From Desulfovibrio sp. JC022 (GTDB lineage Bacteria > Desulfobacterota > Desulfovibrionia > Desulfovibrionales > Desulfovibrionaceae): DNA of 64,000 nucleotides. The notes under the pieces are model-generated. The model was given only the letters and a program-made list of their open reading frames with translations, made no database searches and was not told the DNA's origin. How positions within the stretch are numbered: the first letter of the stretch is position 1; each line of letters opens with the position of its first letter. Made by a program: the position numbers and the translations under genes. The stretch spans positions 1 to 64,000 of the forward strand of contig NZ_VOPZ01000013.1 of the NCBI RefSeq assembly GCF_010470665.1, given 5' to 3'. Positions 44,179 to 53,393 of the stretch are shown here, piece after piece.

Positions 44179-45942
44179 CTATGAATTATCCTGAAACTGC
44201 ATGTTGTAAAGTTTTATGTACAGCGGACATTTTTTCAAAAGTTCCTTGTGGCTACCTTTGGAAACAATTTTACCTTTTTCCATAACCACAATCACATCAG
44301 CGGACAGCACAGTGGAAAGTCTGTGCGCGATAACAATGCTGGTCCTGTCCTTCATGAGATTTTCAAGGGCCATCTGCACAATGCGTTCAGCTTCGGTATC
44401 AAGGGCACTGGTAGCCTCGTCAAGGATAAGCAGCGGCGGATTCTTGAGCAGAGCGCGGGCAATAGTCAAACGTTGCTTCTGCCCGCCGGAAAGCCTTACC
44501 CCACGTTCGCCGACCATGGTTTCATAGCCTTCAGGAAGTTTTTCGATGAACTCATGAGCAAAAGCATTCTTGGCACTCTGCTGAACACTTTCAAGAGCTG
44601 CATCCTGGCTCACGTAGGCAATATTGTCACGCACGGTAGCATTAAAAAGGAAAGTTTCCTGCGAAACCATACCGATATTCAAACGCAGGGACTTCAAGCT
44701 ATAGTCACTTACCTGCCGGCCGTTAATCTTAATCACACCCTGCTTGGCATCGTAGAAACGGGGAATAAGATTAACCAAAGTGGTCTTACCGGAACCGCTG
44801 GGACCGACAATAGCTATCTTCTGCCCGGCTTTAACATCGAGATTGATGTTATCCAACACTGGAGATTCGGAAGACGGATAACTGAAGGTCAGATTCTTAA
44901 TTTCCAGTTTTTTAAAATCCTGTTCCAGTTCAGTCACACCGCCCTGCTCTACATTAATCTTCGGCGAATCAAGAATCTCAAAAACCCTTTCCGCCCCGGC
45001 AAGTGCGCGCTGGATGGTATGGTTGGAGGTATTCATCTTCTTGATCGGTTCATAAAGCATGACCAGCGCGGCAATAAAAGAAAAGAAAGTACCCGGTGTG
45101 GAATGACCGTCAATAACCTGCGCTCCGCCGTACCAGAGGACAAGGCCGATTCCGAAGGCTCCGACGATTTCCATGATCCTGGAAGAAAGCTCACTGTTCA
45201 GGACTTCTTTAATAGCGATCCTGACCAGACGCCCATTTTCCTGCTCAAATCTACCTGTCTCAAGCTTCTCATTGGCAAAAGCCTTGATGACCTTCACTCC
45301 ACTGAAAGACTCCTGCAAGAGGGCGTTAATGTCGGAAATTTTACTCTGGTTCTTACGGCCCAGCTTACGCAGTTTTCTCCCGAAATAAAAAAACGGGAAA
45401 ATCGCCAGCGGCAATACCAGCACCGCAAAGGCAGCCAGATAAGGATCACGATAAAAAACCAGACCAATCAGGCAGATGATAGTAAAAGCCTCACGGATCA
45501 TCATAATAAAAGAAGGTAGGCTGGCCCGGATTTCAATAACGTCGTTCAAGATACGGGACATAAGCATGCCCACCTGACTTTCTTCAAAGAAATTCATGGG
45601 CAAACAGATAATCTTGTTAAAAAGATCATTTCTGAGTTGCTCAAGCACCAGCAGTCCGGCACTGTTCATCAGGTAGGTCTGTAAAAACCTGAACACACCT
45701 TTAATCAGCATGACAGCAACAAAGGCTATGGGCACCAGTGTCAGTGCCTCGCGGTCTTTGTTGATAAAGATATCATCCATGGCCGGCTGGATCAGATAAG
45801 CTGTTGCAGCAGTTGCGGCTGCAACGATTGCCATGGAAATAAAAGCAATGATTATCCTGAACTTATAGGGTCCAAAATATGAAAGACATCTCTTGATGAG
45901 ATGTTTGTTTTTCAGATAGCTGTATTTTCCGCCTTTAGGCAA
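44179..45942 (-). CDS. msbA: Lipid A export ABC transporter MsbA
   Basis: A 587-residue half-transporter. Six membrane segments to about residue 320, then the ATPase: GPSGSGKTTLVNLIPRFYDA (Walker A) near 376-395, LSGGQKQRLTIARALLKNP (signature) near 483-501, LLILDEATSALD (Walker B) near 503-514 and the switch His in VIAHRLSTVLSAD. MsbA flips core-lipid A in the inner membrane. Co-transcribed with the DUF374 gene. Confidence 0.9.
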   Translation of the reverse strand: MPKGGKYSYLKNKHLIKRCLSYFGPYKFRIIIAFISMAIVAAATAATAYLIQPAMDDIFINKDREALTLVPIAFVAVMLIKGVFRFLQTYLMNSAGLLVLEQLRNDLFNKIICLPMNFFEESQVGMLMSRILNDVIEIRASLPSFIMMIREAFTIICLIGLVFYRDPYLAAFAVLVLPLAIFPFFYFGRKLRKLGRKNQSKISDINALLQESFSGVKVIKAFANEKLETGRFEQENGRLVRIAIKEVLNSELSSRIMEIVGAFGIGLVLWYGGAQVIDGHSTPGTFFSFIAALVMLYEPIKKMNTSNHTIQRALAGAERVFEILDSPKINVEQGGVTELEQDFKKLEIKNLTFSYPSSESPVLDNINLDVKAGQKIAIVGPSGSGKTTLVNLIPRFYDAKQGVIKINGRQVSDYSLKSLRLNIGMVSQETFLFNATVRDNIAYVSQDAALESVQQSAKNAFAHEFIEKLPEGYETMVGERGVRLSGGQKQRLTIARALLKNPPLLILDEATSALDTEAERIVQMALENLMKDRTSIVIAHRLSTVLSADVIVVMEKGKIVSKGSHKELLKKCPLYIKLYNMQFQDNS

Positions 45943-46128
45943 ATTAGACTCCTTTATTGTGGCTGAACGCCGATTGCGCTATTTCCTTACTTCTCATTGG
46001 CGGCAATCGCAAGTGTCTATTCCATACAGATAGATTTAACTGATGACTTACCTTTCTTTTCATTGGATTAATCAATTTGACCGCAAAACATTGGCTGTTA
46101 TCTTAATTCAATTAGAAGGAGAATTTAA

Positions 46129-46749
46129 ATGTCAGTTAAAATAGATTGTAAAGGGCTCCCCTGCCCGCAGCCCGTAATCAAATGCAAAAACGCAATAGAA
46201 TCCGAGAATCCAGCCAAAATTAAAATCACGGTAGACAACGAGGCCGCCAAAGAAAACGTATCCCGGTTCATGACGACCAAAGGATATGAAGTCAGCGTCA
46301 AGGAAAAGGACAATCTTTTCGTAGTTAAGGGAAAAAAAGATATTACTTCTGAATCTCCCGCTGAATGCGAAGTCTGTCAGGTTATGAATGACGATGAAAT
46401 CGCTAACGTAGGCAGCAAAACGCTTGTGTTCCTGAACAGCGAATTTCTTGGCAATGGTGATGACAAACTAGGTGCCAGTCTGATGTTCAACTTTATTTCC
46501 ACCTTACCTGAACTTGACGGTTCATTGTGGCGGATCATTATGGTCAACGGTGCAGTCAAGCTTGCAACTGAAGGCAGCAAATGCCTTGAGAAGCTTCAAG
46601 AGCTTGAAGAAGCAGGTGTTTCTATTCTTGTATGCGGTACCTGTCTCGACCATTTCGACCTGCTCGATAAAAAACAAGTAGGTGAAACAACAAACATGCT
46701 CGACGTAGTCACCAGCATGCAGCTTGCCAGCAAAGTAATTAAGGCTTAA
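46129..46749 (+). CDS. yedF: Selenium metabolism protein YedF (TusA/DsrE fusion)
   Basis: A 206-residue protein. N-terminal TusA-like domain with the reactive Cys in DCKGLPCPQPVIKCKNAI at about 5-22, and a DsrE-like C-terminal half with CGTCLDHFDLLDK near 165-177. YedF occurs mainly in selenium-using bacteria, although its exact role is unproven. Its presence fits the Sec-containing formate dehydrogenase in this window. AAGGAG precedes the ATG; the pseudouridine synthase gene begins 10 nt later. Confidence 0.9.
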   Translation: MSVKIDCKGLPCPQPVIKCKNAIESENPAKIKITVDNEAAKENVSRFMTTKGYEVSVKEKDNLFVVKGKKDITSESPAECEVCQVMNDDEIANVGSKTLVFLNSEFLGNGDDKLGASLMFNFISTLPELDGSLWRIIMVNGAVKLATEGSKCLEKLQELEEAGVSILVCGTCLDHFDLLDKKQVGETTNMLDVVTSMQLASKVIKA

Positions 46750-46759
46750 GAAAGCCGAC

Positions 46760-47515
46760 ATGACCGACAAAAAAACTATCAGATTAAATAAATATATTGC
46801 TTCCGCAGGAATTTCTTCTAGGCGTGGAGCCGACGAACTCGTCCAAAAAGGCAAAGTTAAAATCAATGGTAAAACCGCTGACTCTCCCGGAATTCAGGTA
46901 GATCCTGAAAATGATCTCGTCGAGGTAAGCGGCAAACCGATACAGCATGACCAAAAAGCAGACGATCTTTACATCATGCTGCACAAAACCGTTGAAACAG
47001 TGACTACTGCCAGAGATCCGCAAGGCCGGAAAACTGTTATGGACCTGCTGCCTTCAGGGATTGTCAAACGCCGTGTATTTTCTGTAGGAAGACTTGATTT
47101 TTACTCTGAAGGAATGCTTTTGATGACCACGGACGGTGAACTTTGCAACCGCATGACTCACCCCAAATGGCATCTGCCCAAAGTCTATCACGTGACCATA
47201 CGCGGTACGCTTTCCGAACGGGAAATATCCATCATGGAAGCCGGAATGTTCCTTGCGGACGGAGACGAACTCCTTGCTCCGGTACAGGTTAAAACCATTA
47301 GTAAAGTGGGCGAAACCACCAAATACGAAATGGTGCTTCATCAAGGGATCAATCGTCAGATCAGACGTATGTTTGATGAATACAACAAAACCATCCTGCG
47401 CCTGAAAAGAGTCCGTCAAGGTCGCGTGGAACTGGGCGATCTCAAGCCCGGAGAATGGCGCGAACTAAGCGCAAAAGAACTGGCTTTGCTTAAAAAAGAT
47501 TTGAAAATAAAATAG
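46760..47515 (+). CDS. Ribosomal large-subunit pseudouridine synthase, RluB/E-like
   Basis: A 251-residue enzyme: an S4 RNA-binding domain (IRLNKYIASAGISSRRGADE at about 6-25) then the RsuA-type catalytic domain, with the Asp in SVGRLDFYSEGMLLMTTDGE near 108-127. It converts uridine to pseudouridine in 23S rRNA; RluB is the closest guess by length and S4 domain. Right after yedF, so co-transcribed. Confidence 0.9.
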   Translation: MTDKKTIRLNKYIASAGISSRRGADELVQKGKVKINGKTADSPGIQVDPENDLVEVSGKPIQHDQKADDLYIMLHKTVETVTTARDPQGRKTVMDLLPSGIVKRRVFSVGRLDFYSEGMLLMTTDGELCNRMTHPKWHLPKVYHVTIRGTLSEREISIMEAGMFLADGDELLAPVQVKTISKVGETTKYEMVLHQGINRQIRRMFDEYNKTILRLKRVRQGRVELGDLKPGEWRELSAKELALLKKDLKIK

Positions 47516-47517
47516 GA

Positions 47518-47566
47518 ATGCCTCCGGCGGCTTAAAACCTTTTAGTAAGGCTTCGCCGTTTTTAAT
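47518..47566. repeat. Short copy of the dispersed hairpin repeat
   Basis: ATGCCTCCGGCGGCTT, then AAAACCTTTTAGTAAGG and CTTCGC; the ends of the unit without the central palindrome. Confidence 0.6.
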
Positions 47567-47586
47567 GGCATACCAGCGTAAATTAA

Positions 47587-47622
47587 AAAGACCCAGATTT
47601 GATGATCAAATCTGGGTCTTTA
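47587..47622. terminator. Bidirectional terminator between pseudouridine synthase gene and lolA
   Basis: AAAGACCCAGATTTGAT-GATCAAATCTGGGTCTTT, perfect stem with flanking A/T tracts. Confidence 0.9.
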
Positions 47623-47642
47623 AATTTTGTACTAATTTTAAA

Positions 47643-48287
47643 CTACTTAATTTTCGTATTATCTTCCACATCCACACCTTCCGGCGGGATGAACTGGAAT
47701 ATTGAATCATCCACTTCAGGGTCAATTTCAATGTTACTCATGGCAACCTCATTGCCGTTGCCGTAGAAATCAACAACCAGAATCTTACTCATCATTTTCC
47801 GCTCAGGATCAATCCACGCAAAGGCCAGAACCATACCGGTTTCAGGTTCAAGAGGCAGCAGCTTGAGCTTGATCAGTCCATTATCATCACCCTGATTTTC
47901 GACCACAAAATCCTCTTCGAGCTTTGCCTGCCCGGAGATGAATTTGATCATGGTTTTGGAGTTAAAAAGCTGCTTGGTGCGGTACTTAAGAGCCAATTTG
48001 TCTTCGGGAAAGTAATCCCAGACAATTGATTCACCAACAATAAGCAGTTCCGGTTCCGGCTTTACTGATTCCCAGCGCAGCAGTGAAGGCTGTTTAAAAA
48101 TAATTTTACCGGAACGGATATCCTGTTCCTTGCTTGCGGCATTGGTCAAAGTCTGGGTAAAGTCCGCACTGAAAGTTTTAATTGAATCGTATGTTTTCTG
48201 AATCTCGGCAGTAAGTTCATCAGCAACCGCTACAGAGCTGAAAGAAAGCAGGACCGAGACAACAAGTATTAAAATCCTGAATCGCAT
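47643..48287 (-). CDS. lolA: Outer-membrane lipoprotein carrier LolA
   Basis: About 214 residues from the ATG at 48285-48287 (GAGGAG 5 nt upstream), giving a signal peptide with cleavage near AVA-DE. The half-barrel fold of LolA follows: FSADFTQTLTNAASKEQDIR, GKIIFKQPSLLRWESVKPEP, and VWDYFPEDKLALKYR. LolA ferries lipoproteins across the periplasm from LolCDE to LolB. The frame extends further upstream but that part is not signal-like. Confidence 0.88.
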   Translation of the reverse strand: MRFRILILVVSVLLSFSSVAVADELTAEIQKTYDSIKTFSADFTQTLTNAASKEQDIRSGKIIFKQPSLLRWESVKPEPELLIVGESIVWDYFPEDKLALKYRTKQLFNSKTMIKFISGQAKLEEDFVVENQGDDNGLIKLKLLPLEPETGMVLAFAWIDPERKMMSKILVVDFYGNGNEVAMSNIEIDPEVDDSIFQFIPPEGVDVEDNTKIK

Positions 48288-48347
48288 TATTCTCCTCGTG
48301 AATTCGGGTTCATCTACAAAAACTGTCTTAACCCTTTTGGATTGATT

Positions 48348-48815
48348 ATGAAAGTACAACCTGTATCACAAATTTCCCGCCGACTCATCGAAGCCGAGTT
48401 ATACGGCGAACTTTATGAAACCATGACCGAACAATTCGGCAAAGAAAAAGCCCTGCAAATCATAACCGAAAACCTGCAAAAATCGGCCCGCAAGTCCGGG
48501 CAGGCATTTGCCGCATCCGTAGACACGCCTAATCTCGAACATTTCTCAACAGTAGTCGAAATATGGGAAAAAGGGGATGCCATCGAAGTCGCTGATGTTT
48601 CCATCAACGACAATGAACTGACTGTAAAAGTTAGTCGCTGCCGTTATCAGGAGTCCTACCGCGAAATGGGCTTACCCGAAGAACTCTGCACCCTGCTCTC
48701 CTGTTCCCGAGACGAACCTTTCGCCAAAGGCTACAGCGACAAGCTAAGCATGGTCCGCGAAACAACACTAGCCGAAGGCGGAGACTGTTGTCCTTTTAAA
48801 TTTGTTTGGAAATAG
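48348..48815 (+). CDS. L-2-amino-thiazoline-4-carboxylate hydrolase-like protein
   Basis: About 155 residues from the ATG at 48348. The pattern matches the ATC-hydrolase fold family: LYETMTEQFGKEKALQIITE near 20-40, CRYQESYREMGLPEELCTLL near 101-120 and FAKGYSDKLSMVRETTLAEG near 128-147 with the closing GDCCPF Cys pair. Family members are mostly uncharacterised; the name comes from one Pseudomonas enzyme of cysteine synthesis from thiazolines. It is oriented opposite to lolA and ftsK between them, with its stop codon inside a dispersed repeat. Confidence 0.75.
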   Translation: MKVQPVSQISRRLIEAELYGELYETMTEQFGKEKALQIITENLQKSARKSGQAFAASVDTPNLEHFSTVVEIWEKGDAIEVADVSINDNELTVKVSRCRYQESYREMGLPEELCTLLSCSRDEPFAKGYSDKLSMVRETTLAEGGDCCPFKFVWK

Positions 48816-48911
48816 CCTCCGGCGGGTCTGCCGACAGCCTCTCCGAGGGCCAGAGAAACTTTTTGGAAAAAGTTTCTCTGGACTCTTCAAAAACTTTTAA
48901 CAAGCTTCGCA
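48814..48911. repeat. Dispersed hairpin repeat, full copy
   Basis: GCCTCCGGCGGG, CTCTCCGAGGG, the palindrome CCAGAGAAACTTT..AAAGTTTCTCTGG (48850-48881), GACTCTTC, AAAAACTTTTAACAAG and CTTCGC. Begins at the stop codon of the ATC-hydrolase-like gene. Confidence 0.8.
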
Positions 48912-48942
48912 TACAGTGCATCAAACCGTCTCTAAACAATTA

Positions 48943-48974
48943 AACCGCAATATTTTCAAAATATTGCGGTTGTT
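48943..48974. terminator. Hairpin between the two repeat copies
   Basis: AACCGCAATATTTT-CA-AAATATTGCGGTT stem followed by GTTCTCTTT; likely ends the rightward transcript of the ATC-hydrolase-like gene. Confidence 0.6.
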
Positions 48975-49002
48975 CTCTTTATGTCGTCTTTTCAAGTTAT
49001 AT

Positions 49003-49093
49003 GCGAAGCATACTGAAAGGTTTTGAAAGGGATGGGGTCTGGGGAAGGGAAAACTTTTGCAAAAGTTTTCCCTTCCCCAGCCGCCGGAGGCTT
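49003..49093. repeat. Dispersed hairpin repeat, inverted full copy
   Basis: Reverse orientation of the 48814 unit: GCGAAGC, GGTTTTGAAAGG, the palindrome CTGGGGAAGGGAAAAC..GTTTTCCCTTCCCCAG (49039-49080), then GCCGCCGGAGGC, ending just before the ftsK stop. Confidence 0.8.
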
Positions 49094-49095
49094 TC

Positions 49096-51291
49096 TTAAT
49101 CCTTAGTAATTAAAACTATACGTGGCTTGCTGCCGTCTTGCGGCCCTAGAATTCCATCCTGCTCCATCTGCTCGATAAACCGGGCAGCGCGGTTGAAACC
49201 GATGCGGAACCGACGCTGCAAGAGCGAAATTGAGGCTTTGCCCTGCTCCAGAACGAATTGTACGGCCTCGTTGTAGACCGGGTCATCAGATTCACCGGGC
49301 ATGCTTCCTGCTCCGGGTCCAGATGATCCTGATTCTTTCCAGTCGCTGAAATCAAGCTCAAAATCCTGCGGATATTTTTTCTTCCAAAAGTCTACCACAC
49401 CCTTGATCTCGTCATCTTCAACAAGTGCACCATGCAGCCTGCGCAGCTTGGAACCGCTGGGCTTGAAAAGCATGTCACCGCGTCCAAGCAACTTCTCCGC
49501 ACCGATCATATCAAGAATGGTACGAGAATCGTGCTTGGAGGTAACCTGAAATGAAATACGGGTCGGGAAGTTGGCCTTGATGAGTCCGGTTACAACATCA
49601 ACAGACGGACGCTGGGTGGCAAGGATAATATGAATCCCGGCAGCACGGGCCAGCTGCGCCAGACGCACAATACTGATCTCCACGTCCTTTCCGGCAGTGA
49701 GCATAAGGTCAGCCAACTCGTCAACGATGATGACGAGAGAAGGCATAGGTTCAAGATCTTCCAACTCTTCAGGAAGATCATCAGCGGACTTAGCAAGCTT
49801 TTCATTATAGCTGGCGATATTACGTACACCAAGACGGGCCATGTTTTCGTAACGCTTGTCCATCTCAAAAACAGCCCACTCAAGCGCGGATTTGGCAAGA
49901 GCCATGTCAGTGACCACAGGATGCACAAGATGCGGCAGGCTGGCATATACGGCCAATTCAATGCGTTTGGGGTCGATGAGCAGCAACTTGAGTTCTTCAG
50001 GTCCGGCCTTGTAAAGCATGGACAGGAGCAAACCGTTCAGGCAGACACTTTTACCGGCCCCGGTAGCCCCTGCAACAAGCAGGTGAGGCATCTTGGCGAG
50101 ATCGGCAGATACAGGCTCACCCTGAATGTCCTTACCAAGAGCCATGGTCAATGCGGACTTGGACTTTGTAAAACAGCTGTGTTCGAAAATTTCACGCAGA
50201 TAAACTGTCTGCCTGTTGTCATTGGGAATCTCAATACCAACGGAATCCTTGCCCGGAATAGGAGCTTCAATACGTACCGCAGTGGCTTTTAAAGCGAGGG
50301 CAATGTCATCAGTCAGGTTAGCAATTTTGCTGACTTTAACACCCGGCGCGGGACGGAATTCGAACATGGTTACCACCGGACCGGGGATAACTTTCTGAAC
50401 CTCTCCGTCAATATTGAAATCCTTTAAACAAACCTTTAAAGCTTCTGTCTTCTCCTCAAGATCCTTGGGATCAAACTGAACCCCGGCAACCTTTGGTTCG
50501 GCAAGAAAATCAAGAGTCGGAAAATCCGTACTGGTATCTATCTTTTTAGCTTTGGGCTTCTTGGGCTTGGCTTTTGGTTTATCTTTTTTGGCAGGCTTTT
50601 CGTCAAAAGGCTTGAGTACGAGAACATCACCTTCTTCTTCAACATCAACAGATTCAGGAGTCTCTTCTTCAGCTTCTTTGATGGCTTTAGCTTCAGCCTT
50701 GGCCTTTTTGCGCTCAGCACGTTTAATTTTCTGCTCGGCCTTCATGCGTTTGGCTTTGCGGCCTACCCGCTCTTTGTTCTTGAGCCAGAAATCAGTAAAC
50801 AAAGAACGAATTCTCTTGCCGATAGCAGCCCAGCTAAGATTAAGAGTCAGCTGAATTCCGGCAAGGGTCATGAACATCCAGAAAAGAAAAGCTCCCACAG
50901 GCTTGAGGTACTTGAAAGACCACTTGGAAAGAAGACCGCCGATAAAACCGCCTTCATGAATGACGAGGGACTTCTGGAACTGCACCAGCCACGGATGCGA
51001 AGACCATGCAAGCAGGCATACATAGAGAAGAACCAGCCCGGTCCAACGCCACCACGGTTGCCTAAGTGCAGAAATAAATGAGGTGATACCTAGAAAAAGA
51101 AAATAAAAAGGAACCAGCCATGACCCCAAGCCGAGCATTTCAACTAAAAGACCGGACGCATATGATCCGGCAGGTCCGATCAGGTTCTTGACTTTCCAAC
51201 TGTCACTCACAGCCTGATTAAGGGTCGGGTCTCCCGGATGGAACGAGTACATGCTTATAAAAAGAAATACGGCTAAAAAAATCCAGAACAT
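49096..51291 (-). CDS. ftsK: DNA translocase FtsK
   Basis: At least 731 residues. About four membrane helices up to residue 165, a Lys/Ala/Glu-rich linker (about 165-260), then the alpha/beta motor: LLVAGATGAGKSVCLNGLLL (Walker A) near 395-414 and VIIVDELADLMLTAG (Walker B) near 520; the C-terminal gamma winged-helix domain (SLLQRRFRIGFNRAARFIEQ) reads KOPS sites. It pumps chromosome termini through the septum. The frame stays open upstream of ATG 51291 and encodes LPSGKFAKEISG, typical of FtsK N-termini, so a non-ATG start upstream is possible. Confidence 0.95.
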   Translation of the reverse strand: MFWIFLAVFLFISMYSFHPGDPTLNQAVSDSWKVKNLIGPAGSYASGLLVEMLGLGSWLVPFYFLFLGITSFISALRQPWWRWTGLVLLYVCLLAWSSHPWLVQFQKSLVIHEGGFIGGLLSKWSFKYLKPVGAFLFWMFMTLAGIQLTLNLSWAAIGKRIRSLFTDFWLKNKERVGRKAKRMKAEQKIKRAERKKAKAEAKAIKEAEEETPESVDVEEEGDVLVLKPFDEKPAKKDKPKAKPKKPKAKKIDTSTDFPTLDFLAEPKVAGVQFDPKDLEEKTEALKVCLKDFNIDGEVQKVIPGPVVTMFEFRPAPGVKVSKIANLTDDIALALKATAVRIEAPIPGKDSVGIEIPNDNRQTVYLREIFEHSCFTKSKSALTMALGKDIQGEPVSADLAKMPHLLVAGATGAGKSVCLNGLLLSMLYKAGPEELKLLLIDPKRIELAVYASLPHLVHPVVTDMALAKSALEWAVFEMDKRYENMARLGVRNIASYNEKLAKSADDLPEELEDLEPMPSLVIIVDELADLMLTAGKDVEISIVRLAQLARAAGIHIILATQRPSVDVVTGLIKANFPTRISFQVTSKHDSRTILDMIGAEKLLGRGDMLFKPSGSKLRRLHGALVEDDEIKGVVDFWKKKYPQDFELDFSDWKESGSSGPGAGSMPGESDDPVYNEAVQFVLEQGKASISLLQRRFRIGFNRAARFIEQMEQDGILGPQDGSKPRIVLITKD

Positions 51292-51406
51292 GCCGGATAT
51301 CTCTTTTGCGAATTTTCCGCTTGGCAGTGTCTCATCCTCCGTTTGATCCCGGAAAAGGGCTGGTTGGCGCAGCGTCCATCTAATTTAAGATGGATAAGAT
51401 ATTCAA

Positions 51407-51436
51407 TTTTCGGGGAGCCTGAGACTCCCCGAAATT
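51407..51436 (-). terminator. Terminator of efp
   Basis: Minus strand TTTCGGGGAG-TCTCAGG-CTCCCCGAAAATT: strong stem with T-rich end, just after the efp stop. Confidence 0.8.
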
Positions 51437-51450
51437 ATTAACAAATCAAA

Positions 51451-52011
51451 TTACTTTTCACGACCGAGGTATTCGCTGGAACGGGTATCAACCTTGATCT
51501 TATCCCCTTCGTTAATGAACAGGGGCACATTGACGCCCAGCCCGGTTTCGAGAGTAGCAGGTTTGGTTGCGTTACTTACGCGGTCGCCCTGTACGCCGGG
51601 ATCAGTCTGAGTAACAACGAGAATTACGGAAGCAGGCAGATCGATACCGATAACATCTCCGTTATAAAGCAGAGCCTTGTTGGTTTCTCCTTCTTTGAGG
51701 AAACCACCGGAGCCGCCAATAACATCAGCAGCAACGTTCATCTGCTCATAAGACTCAAGATCCATGAGTATATAATCAGTGCCGTCCTTGTACAGGAACT
51801 GCATTTCTTTAGTAGCCATATCCGGTTTTTTGACCTTTTCACCGGAACGGAAGGTCTGATCAGTAACACGGCCGGTGAACATGTTCCTCAGCTTGGTACG
51901 TACAAATGCGCCGCCCTTGCCGGGTTTGAAATGCTGAAATTCAACGATTTCGTAAGGTTTACCATCAATCTCAATCTTAAGTCCGTTTCTAAAATCTTTA
52001 GTAGAAATCAT
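51451..52011 (-). CDS. efp: Elongation factor P
   Basis: A 186-residue three-domain translation factor that relieves ribosome stalling at poly-proline. [20 protein letters not shown] is the N-terminal KOW-like domain; the loop [13 protein letters not shown] carries the Lys (about residue 34) that can be modified. The C-terminal OB domain ends [16 protein letters not shown], the usual signature. GGAGG 4-5 nt before the ATG. Followed by aroQ upstream on the same strand. Confidence 0.96.
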   Translation of the reverse strand: MISTKDFRNGLKIEIDGKPYEIVEFQHFKPGKGGAFVRTKLRNMFTGRVTDQTFRSGEKVKKPDMATKEMQFLYKDGTDYILMDLESYEQMNVAADVIGGSGGFLKEGETNKALLYNGDVIGIDLPASVILVVTQTDPGVQGDRVSNATKPATLETGLGVNVPLFINEGDKIKVDTRSSEYLGREK

Positions 52012-52139
52012 ATTTCCTCCGAATAAAATATTATTTGCAGGGCCCCATATGGCGCCTTTAAGCGTTACCCCGCTGTCTTCATAGTAATAAACGTGACAGC
52101 AGCTGCGGTTTTCTGCGGCTAGAATATCGTCCCTAAAAA

Positions 52140-52595
52140 CTAATCAGCTGCCACATGCGAAAACAATGCTTGAACGGCCAAGGCATAGCTCATTATTCCG
52201 AATCCGGCAATTACTCCAATGCACTGTTTTCCCATAAAACTTTGCTGGCGAACAGGATCTTCGGTGCGAGCCCAGATATTACTGATATGAACTTCCGCGC
52301 AAGGCACTTCGATCCATGCCAGACAATCCGCCAAAGCAAGGCTGGTGTGAGTGTATGCTCCGGCATTAAAGGCAACTCCATCAACCCCGTCTTCACGGGC
52401 TTTTTCCAACCTGTCGATCAAGGCCCCCTCGGAATTGGACTGGAAGAATTCCAGTTTGATTTCATCTGCCTTATCGCCCATAAGGGTTTTAAGATGTTCG
52501 GGAATATCTTCAATTTTATCAGAACCGTAAATCTCAGGCTGACGCTTGCCAACGTATCCGAGATTCGGCCCGTTCAGGATCAGGAAAGTTTTCAT
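52140..52595 (-). CDS. aroQ: Type II 3-dehydroquinate dehydratase
   Basis: About 151 residues from the ATG at 52593-52595 (GGTGG 5 nt upstream; a GTG three codons earlier lies in that site). [20 protein letters not shown] carries the catalytic Tyr in the flexible lid, [17 protein letters not shown] and [20 protein letters not shown] the catalytic His and phosphate-type residues. It removes water from 3-dehydroquinate in the shikimate pathway. Precedes efp on the same strand, 128 nt apart. Confidence 0.93.
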   Translation of the reverse strand: MKTFLILNGPNLGYVGKRQPEIYGSDKIEDIPEHLKTLMGDKADEIKLEFFQSNSEGALIDRLEKAREDGVDGVAFNAGAYTHTSLALADCLAWIEVPCAEVHISNIWARTEDPVRQQSFMGKQCIGVIAGFGIMSYALAVQALFSHVAAD

Positions 52596-52722
52596 CAAAT
52601 CCACCTTTCAAGTTCAGGTTCGGGGAAAATATCCTTGTAATGATTGCTTAGCTTGACTAGCCTTAATAAATAAGTGAACAAGGCAGGTTCATGCAACCAC
52701 GAATAATCAAGGACGATTCCTT

Positions 52723-53334
52723 ATGGATAATACACTTACGTTAATTAAAACCGTTTACGAGATCAATCAGCTTGAAGAGTTCGCTGCCCCGCAGATCATT
52801 CTTGCCGGGCGCTCCAACGTTGGGAAATCCTCGCTGATCAACTGTCTTGCCAGCAGAAAAAAGCTGGCTAAAATCAGTTCCACCCCTGGTAAGACCCGTA
52901 GTCTTAACTATTATGAAGTAGATCCGCACGGCTACTTTATTGTTGACCTGCCCGGTTACGGATACGCACGCTGTTCAAAGACCGAACGCGCTAAGTGGGC
53001 TAAGCTCATCGACAAATATCTGATGGACAATGCTTATGTCGCAGCGGCGGCAGTGCTGCTGGATAGCCGTCATAATCCGCAGCAAAATGATCTGGATCTC
53101 ATTTCATATTTCCAGCACTGCAATATTCCCATTATTCCGATCATGACCAAGGCGGATAAAGCTAAACAAAAGGACCGTTCCAAGGTCCAAAACAAATGGG
53201 AAGAAATCCTCAAGGTCAAGCCGATCTGCGTTTCCAGTAAAACCGGTATGAACCGCACCAGACTCTGGAACCTGCTGGATGTAACCGCAATTCCCGAACT
53301 GGCAGATATCGAGGAAGAAAACGAAACTGAATAA
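52723..53334 (+). CDS. engB: Ribosome-biogenesis GTPase EngB/YsxC
   Basis: A 203-residue Era-family GTPase for 50S assembly. G1 AGRSNVGKSSLINCLASRKK at about 28-47, G3 DLPGYGYARC near 73-82, G4 TKADKAKQKD near 141-150 and G5 VSSKTG. Weak Shine-Dalgarno. Divergent from aroQ. Confidence 0.95.
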   Translation: MDNTLTLIKTVYEINQLEEFAAPQIILAGRSNVGKSSLINCLASRKKLAKISSTPGKTRSLNYYEVDPHGYFIVDLPGYGYARCSKTERAKWAKLIDKYLMDNAYVAAAAVLLDSRHNPQQNDLDLISYFQHCNIPIIPIMTKADKAKQKDRSKVQNKWEEILKVKPICVSSKTGMNRTRLWNLLDVTAIPELADIEEENETE

Positions 53335-53356
53335 CCAAGTCAGAAAAATTCAAATC

Positions 53357-53393
53357 AAGGGCATTTCATCAAATGATGGAATGCCCTTTTTTA
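53357..53393. terminator. Bidirectional terminator between engB and lptG
   Basis: AAGGGCATTTCATC-AAAT-GATGGAATGCCCTTTTTT: nearly perfect stem with T-tract on the plus side. Confidence 0.85.
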
